A stretch of 64,000 nt of DNA from Anodontia alba (taxonomy: Eukaryota; Mollusca; Bivalvia; Lucinida; Lucinidae), in contig OZ024830.1 of NCBI GenBank assembly GCA_964016985.1, positions 19,182,387 through 19,246,386 of the forward strand, given 5' to 3'. Positions 63,499 to 64,000 of this stretch are shown here, piece by piece (the first letter of the stretch is position 1; each line of letters starts with the position of its first letter). The position numbers and the translations under genes were made by a program. The notes below the pieces were generated by a model that saw only the letters and a program-made list of their open reading frames with translations, was not told where the DNA came from and ran no database searches.

Positions 63499-63670
63499 TG
63501 AACCCAGGTCCTGCTGAACCCGGATATTCCCTGGCTTTGCAAACAGTGTAGATCCAGATCAGTTGGCTAAGAAGCCAATTGATCTGGATCTACACTGTTT
63601 GTTATTAAGTATGCGAAGTTGTATCAACAACCTGGATCAAGCAATCTGAAAATTAGAAGTGGGTGTGGCA
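63499..63670 (+). mobile_element. Family A MITE, right end lost
   Basis: CCCAGGTCCTGCTGAACCC and the core are present; the copy breaks off after GTGGGTGTGGCAT. Confidence 0.78.
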
Positions 63671-63910
63671 TATGTATACAGCACAAAGCCACAACATCAG
63701 AAAGAGTACCTTCGTACTTGTGTGCCCAGTGAAGATTCAGATCAGCCTGAGCAATTGTGCAGTTTGGTCAGAAACATCATTGGTGCAATTTTTGATAGCC
63801 AGTGATGCAAAGTTTCTTAATGCGGATAATGAAGGCTCTGATCAGACTGCACAGACATGCAGGTTGATTCAAGTCTTTGTTGATTGCACATATCAAGTCA
63901 GCCTCAATCA

Positions 63911-64000
63911 AGCCTTGTTATGCTGAATAAATTAAGATGACACGCCTACTTCCAATTTTCAGCCAATCAGATTACTAGATCCAGGTTGTTGATATAAATT
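63911..64000 (-). mobile_element. Family A MITE, cut by the window edge
   Basis: The inverted left end GCCTTGTTATGCTGAATAAA and the CCAATCAGATTACT segment are visible; the core lies beyond 64000. Confidence 0.8.

Overview
This 64 kb window is animal nuclear DNA, most likely from a bivalve mollusc. The reasons are a spliced gene with GT/AG introns, no operon structure, AT-rich sequence, and a dense population of short hairpin transposons, tRNA-derived SINEs and roughly 120-180 bp tandem arrays whose 'ATAACTC'-containing units resemble elements I know from clams and oysters. The species cannot be named from the sequence alone.

One protein-coding gene is well supported. It is the orthologue of LRRC43 (leucine-rich repeat-containing protein 43), on the minus strand. 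Thirteen exons between 61076 and 31920 join in one continuous reading frame (1407 coding bases, 469 codons). In order they encode the last leucine-rich repeats, the cap after them, a beta-rich middle domain, an acidic linker, a conserved WAE-containing segment, a Lys/Glu-rich linker and a conserved C-terminal segment. The N-terminal exons lie beyond the right edge. The final exon or exons were not recognised; they lie somewhere below 31920 or beyond the left edge.

Layout: 1-31.9 kb is repeat-rich intron or intergenic DNA with TTAA-flanked hairpin MITEs, tandem arrays, a mariner element split by a later non-LTR retrotransposon (15.36-18.56 kb), and one weak candidate first exon on the plus strand near 1865. 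31.9-61.1 kb is LRRC43; its introns carry further MITEs, SINEs and, at 55.0-58.9 kb, a 158-bp array with a 631-bp higher-order period. 61.1-64 kb is the upstream intron, with more MITEs.

The most unusual points are: a minisatellite just upstream of LRRC43 exon 3 built from copies of that exon's own 3' splice site; the higher-order array next to the same exon; one palindromic core shared by MITE families with different termini; a SINE whose tail matches the local LINE's 3' end; nested insertions that reveal the TTAA, TA and TAGA target sites; a templated inverted insertion in a MITE; and a perfect 63-bp palindrome.
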